NCBI GenBank assembly: GCA_016190245.1 | Contig: JACPQY010000079.1 | Span: forward strand, 1-16,765 | Source: Nitrospirota bacterium | Lineage (GTDB): Bacteria; JACPQY01 | Length of the DNA stretch: 16,765 nt | Direction of reading: 5' to 3' | In this document: piece after piece, positions 13,126-16,765 of the stretch | Numbering within the stretch: position 1 is the stretch's first letter | Layout: every line of letters begins with the position of its first letter | Notes under the pieces: model-generated | What the model saw: only the letters and a program-made list of their open reading frames with translations | The model's database searches: none | Told to the model about the DNA's origin: nothing | Position numbers and translations under genes: made by a program

Positions 13126-16100
13126 TCACCGCTCCTTTTCGCATAACTCGAAGACACGTGGCCTATACGCCTTGTAATACACATGGTAGTGTTCGTTCGG
13201 AAGCCCCGCGTTCTCCAGCTTTGGGAAGCCATGCTGGCTGCAGACGATTCCCACGAACTTCTTCCGGTTTTCGGCAGGTATGCCCCCCCCTCCCGGCAGG
13301 CCGAGCTTCGTTCGGATGTCCAAGTCCGTTCCTTCCCGGTGATACGTGTGCGGTGGCTTCCAGTAGGCCGTTACCGTGTCGTCGCCGCCGCCGTCGTGCA
13401 GACCACCCCAAGGCAAACTCGCGTCCGTGATCATGATCGTGGGCGCGAAGGGATAGGTTTGGCCATAGGAGAGTGATGTGTCCTCGACATGGGTGATCGT
13501 GGATCGCAGCGCCCAGAACCGATCGGGATGAACTGAGGCGGACTGGTCTTTGAGGAGGTACAACGCGGAACCCAGCGGTTCCAGCCCCTTGACGCGCGCC
13601 GGGACCTCCACGGTGGCGGTTTTCTCGGGGAGGGTCTTGATCCAGCCCTTGATCGTCACCTTGCCTCCCAACTGGCCGGCCACGTACTTGACGCAATTCT
13701 CCACCGTGCCCGTCCCGCTCGCGTCGGTCTCCACCGTGCACTTGCCATCACCCTCGATCTTGCCGATCAGTTTCTCCCTCTCCGCCCCCTCCGCCGGCAG
13801 CGGCGGGTCGTTGTGCGCGTGCCCCCCAGCCGCGGGGTCGAACGATTCGAACTCGATCTTCACTCGATAGGAACCGGGCTTGGCCCCATCCAGGATCTTC
13901 GCCTCGATCTGCGTCTCGTGGGCGGCGAGCCTCACGTCCACTTGCCGCGATCGCCCGCTCGCCATGCTCGGCAGCCCCTCCTCCTCGCAAGCCTCCGCCG
14001 GGCAGACCTCCTCGGGCACCGCGGTGAGGAACAACGTGGGATTGATCTCCTCCGGCCCACCCCCCCCGGGACCCGCCGCCGGGAAGGCGTACGTCTTGTA
14101 CCCCCCCACTCCGGAGTGGCTGATGGGACCCTCCCAGTAGCCATCCGCCACGGTGTAGCTGCACGTGCTCGGCCCAGTGGGCATGACGATCCCCTTCACA
14201 TTCCCGAACGTTGCCCCGCCTATGCAGGTGGTGCATCCCAAAAAGTCCTGCTTGCAGGTCTCATCCAAGCTTTCCAAGCCTGGGACGCCTATGGCCGCCA
14301 AGCTGCCGGTCGCCCAGCCGATGAAGTGGATGTTGGCCCCATAGGGCAGAGTCGAGGAAAACTCGTACGTCATCCGGTCATCGTTCTTCACTACGTACCA
14401 CTCGCGCTTGGCCACCTTGCCCGCACTGTTATACCTGACGGTGGCCAGATCGACCTCCGAGTGCCCGCCCCCGAACGCGGTGCTGAGCTCGCCAGAGACC
14501 GACAGAGGATACTCGCCGCCGCCGCTGTTTTGGTACGCCTTTTCATAGCAACAGTTTGCGAGCGCTGCGAGCTCCGGGGCCCCGGACCAGAAGCTGCAGC
14601 AACCCCAGTGCCCTTCAGGCAGGCACTTTCTTTCAAACGTCGAGCCCCACGTGCCGCTGTTGGTTGCCCCCGAGGCTTGGAAGTGAGACTCGTAGGTGAA
14701 CGTGCACGTCCAGCAGTCCTCTCCGGTCGGGAAGTAGTCGCAGCTCTTGGCCTCGTTGAAGCGGTTCTGGGTAGTCACGAGGCTGTCCAAGAGACGGGAG
14801 GGGGAGTCCCCCGGCGCCTGACGGGGTTTCGCCCCCCCTGGGGTGGATCGCGCGGCTCCTTGGGACCGGCCGGCTACCCCCGCTGAGCCGTCACGCACAA
14901 GCGTCCCCTCGCGGAAGACGGTCACCCACGTCATGGTTGATTTCTCGACGCAGGCGCCGGTGTGGACATGAAGTTCCACCAGATAGCTTCCGGACAAGAC
15001 CGGCACAAAGAGTTGCGGCCTGCCGAAGAGGGACACTGGGCCGGATTCCGCCACGATCGGCCCCTCGGGCGACCGGTACCACGCGGCCGAAACGCCCTCC
15101 ACGCCGTCCCCCGGCCACACGAAAACCGGCAGCGACCCCCTCTCCTCGACGAAGACTTCCTCCAGCACCATCATCCGGCCGCGGTCCTCGCACGGTCTCT
15201 CCGAGGCGGCCCTCGCCGGCGAGGCGGATTCGGAAGACGCAAACACGCACACCTGCGTGTCCACGATGAAGACGATCGGGCCGGTGGTGGCGGCGTTGCC
15301 CAAGTTGTCCGCGATGGAGACGGCGAGCGTGTGCGTGCCGTCTTCGAGGGTGCGCGTGAAGTCGACTTGGAAAGGTTCCAACAAAGGAGGGGTGATGTCC
15401 TCGCCGTCCAGTTCGATCCGCAGAGTAACGGGGGCCACGCCCACGCCGCCATCCACGTAGCCGATCCGGAAGGGGACCTCGGTGACGGCCACGGCGGAGC
15501 CGGGCGCGGGCGAGTCAATGAGAATGTCGGGCGGTGTGGTGTCCACGGTGAACGAGACCGGCATCGCCTCGCCCGTGTTCCCCGCCCGATCCGCGATCGA
15601 GGCATGAAGGGTGTGGAGACCGTCGCCGGGCTCGATCGTGAACTCGACGAAGGATTGCCCCGGCAGGGGCGGGGTCGCGTCCACGCCGTTGATGGAAACC
15701 ATCAGCGTGGCCGGGTCCACGCCGGTCTGGGAGTCCAAATAGCTCACGCGCACTGGCACCTGGCGGTTCGCCGTCTGGAAGGCGGGCGGAGGGAAATCCA
15801 CGCTGACGAGAGGCGGGTGGGCATCCACGGTGACCGAGCGCGTCACGGGTTGGGCCGAGTTGCCGGCAAAGTCCCGCGCGGTGACGGTGACGACGTGCGT
15901 CCCCTCGGGCAGGCGGATCCGCGTCTGAAAACCGAGCGGGTCGTCCAGCGGCTGATCGAGGGGCGCGACGGCATACGCCTGGTCTGCTCCTTGGGCCTCC
16001 AGGTACGGCTCGATGCACTCGGCCAGGGAGGCGACCGGGTCCACTCCGGCCTGGAGGATGCGCAGGATGTCGAGGCAGCGATGCCGCGAGAGGACCGTCG

Positions 16101-16765
16101 AGTGCGCCCCGGAGCCCCGAAACTCGATCAACGCGAGATGGATGTCCTCCACCCCCGTCACGTCGCCCACGCGCAGGCCGCACCCCGCCGACAACGGCTC
16201 GCCTTCCGTGGCCTCGCCTGGGGGCGGGGTACAGGGCCCTCCCGGCCCGTCCTCGGGGATCGGAACGAGTTGCCCCTGCATGGTGAGGTACATCGCACCC
16301 CGCTGGAAGAAATCGAGGTTCTCCTCGGGCGAGAGGATGTCATCGAAAGTAGAACCCAGCGCCATCGGCGGCGCCGAGAGGGCGTACCCCCCCGGCACGA
16401 GGATGTCGCTTGCCAGGTTGTCGATCGCCACCGCCACGCGGCTGTCCGAAGTGAGCGGCACGCTCCCGGGCGCCACGCCGCCCCCAACCTCGGCCGCAAA
16501 GACGTTCAACACCACCCCCACGGGAAAGTCTACCACGAATCCCCCCACCGAGCGGTCAAAGAGCGTCCGGCTCTCGTCCATCATCTGCGCGGTCACCTTG
16601 TGCAGCGCCGCGTCATACGAGAGATCGAAACGCAAGAGCGTGCCGGGGGCGATCACAGGAAGGAGCCCGATCTGCATGGCCTGCTCCCCCGAGGGGCGCG
16701 TTGCACTCAGGTAGGCCACGGGAAGCAGGGTACTCGGGTCGAGACCGATCCTGGCCTGCATGAGC
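13126..16765 (-). CDS. giant exported multidomain protein: Ig-like repeats, Cys-rich region, M15-peptidase-like C-terminus (5' partial)
   Basis: The frame is open to the window edge. The first Met (16761) is followed by no signal peptide, so the true start lies upstream; numbering below is from that Met (1211 aa). Residues 1-270 are beta-rich and unassigned. About 278-502 hold three Ig-like repeats of ~95 residues with recurring DxxGN and VDTTPP signatures. A further beta-domain (about 505-620) and a Gly/Ser/Pro linker precede a region from 675 to 870 with many Cys. The end contains PWGGLHDGG...PPHTYHREGTDLDI and NEHYHVYY. His1141 and Asp1148 (HxxGxxxD) with the HxH at 1191-1193 fit the zinc ligands of M15/VanY-like peptidases. 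It is probably a cell-surface or secreted protein with a possible peptidase; catalytic activity is inferred only. Confidence 0.85.
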   Translation of the reverse strand, partial: LMQARIGLDPSTLLPVAYLSATRPSGEQAMQIGLLPVIAPGTLLRFDLSYDAALHKVTAQMMDESRTLFDRSVGGFVVDFPVGVVLNVFAAEVGGGVAPGSVPLTSDSRVAVAIDNLASDILVPGGYALSAPPMALGSTFDDILSPEENLDFFQRGAMYLTMQGQLVPIPEDGPGGPCTPPPGEATEGEPLSAGCGLRVGDVTGVEDIHLALIEFRGSGAHSTVLSRHRCLDILRILQAGVDPVASLAECIEPYLEAQGADQAYAVAPLDQPLDDPLGFQTRIRLPEGTHVVTVTARDFAGNSAQPVTRSVTVDAHPPLVSVDFPPPAFQTANRQVPVRVSYLDSQTGVDPATLMVSINGVDATPPLPGQSFVEFTIEPGDGLHTLHASIADRAGNTGEAMPVSFTVDTTPPDILIDSPAPGSAVAVTEVPFRIGYVDGGVGVAPVTLRIELDGEDITPPLLEPFQVDFTRTLEDGTHTLAVSIADNLGNAATTGPIVFIVDTQVCVFASSESASPARAASERPCEDRGRMMVLEEVFVEERGSLPVFVWPGDGVEGVSAAWYRSPEGPIVAESGPVSLFGRPQLFVPVLSGSYLVELHVHTGACVEKSTMTWVTVFREGTLVRDGSAGVAGRSQGAARSTPGGAKPRQAPGDSPSRLLDSLVTTQNRFNEAKSCDYFPTGEDCWTCTFTYESHFQASGATNSGTWGSTFERKCLPEGHWGCCSFWSGAPELAALANCCYEKAYQNSGGGEYPLSVSGELSTAFGGGHSEVDLATVRYNSAGKVAKREWYVVKNDDRMTYEFSSTLPYGANIHFIGWATGSLAAIGVPGLESLDETCKQDFLGCTTCIGGATFGNVKGIVMPTGPSTCSYTVADGYWEGPISHSGVGGYKTYAFPAAGPGGGGPEEINPTLFLTAVPEEVCPAEACEEEGLPSMASGRSRQVDVRLAAHETQIEAKILDGAKPGSYRVKIEFESFDPAAGGHAHNDPPLPAEGAEREKLIGKIEGDGKCTVETDASGTGTVENCVKYVAGQLGGKVTIKGWIKTLPEKTATVEVPARVKGLEPLGSALYLLKDQSASVHPDRFWALRSTITHVEDTSLSYGQTYPFAPTIMITDASLPWGGLHDGGGDDTVTAYWKPPHTYHREGTDLDIRTKLGLPGGGGIPAENRKKFVGIVCSQHGFPKLENAGLPNEHYHVYYKAYRPRVFELCEKER

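Overview
The window is strongly GC-rich bacterial DNA with densely packed genes, several lipoprotein or secreted-protein signals, anaerobe-type B12/radical-SAM enzymes and a CoA-thioester catabolic pair. This suits a Gram-negative of the Myxococcota/Desulfobacterota kind or another deep-branching, metagenome-derived lineage. No rRNA, tRNA or universal marker gene is present, so the lineage remains a guess.

Layout. (1) 1-3716, + strand: the C-terminal end of an exported Cys-rich protein, a HEAT-repeat lipoprotein that follows after one base, and a 761-aa PEGA-containing lipoprotein with its own likely promoter. (2) 3738-8130, - strand: an operon of three B12-binding-domain radical SAM enzymes joined by 1-3 bp junctions. 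The last is split in two by a frameshift exactly at a run of ten C. (3) 8131-8519: a 389-bp divergent control region. It holds two identical, outward-pointing 17-bp elements that resemble sigma-54 (-24/-12) promoters, with inverted repeats between them. (4) 8520-9340, + strand: an unlisted 27-codon ORF with a good ribosome-binding site and tandem Trp codons, then a stretch with competing hairpins, then a WlbB/WbpD-like hexapeptide N-acyltransferase. (5) 9353-11780, - strand: an acyl-CoA dehydrogenase of the LCAD-like type and a class III (CaiB/BaiF) CoA-transferase, behind a clear sigma-70-like promoter with a perfect palindrome next to the ribosome-binding site. (6) 11999-16765, - strand: a very large exported multidomain protein (Ig-like repeats, Cys-rich region, M15-peptidase-like C-terminus; 5' end outside the window) followed by a secreted partner of unknown function.

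How the parts may work together. The B12/radical SAM operon and the small ORF/acyltransferase unit appear to be co-controlled from one bidirectional region. This makes a candidate uncharacterised system in which three radical SAM enzymes modify a shared substrate, with a small peptide and a sugar N-acyltransferase on the other arm. The hydrophobic C-terminal helices of the three enzymes favour a membrane-associated or lipophilic substrate, but the substrate cannot be read from the sequence. The CoA-transferase/dehydrogenase pair looks like a self-contained acyl-CoA catabolic unit, and the two flanks are cell-surface modules.
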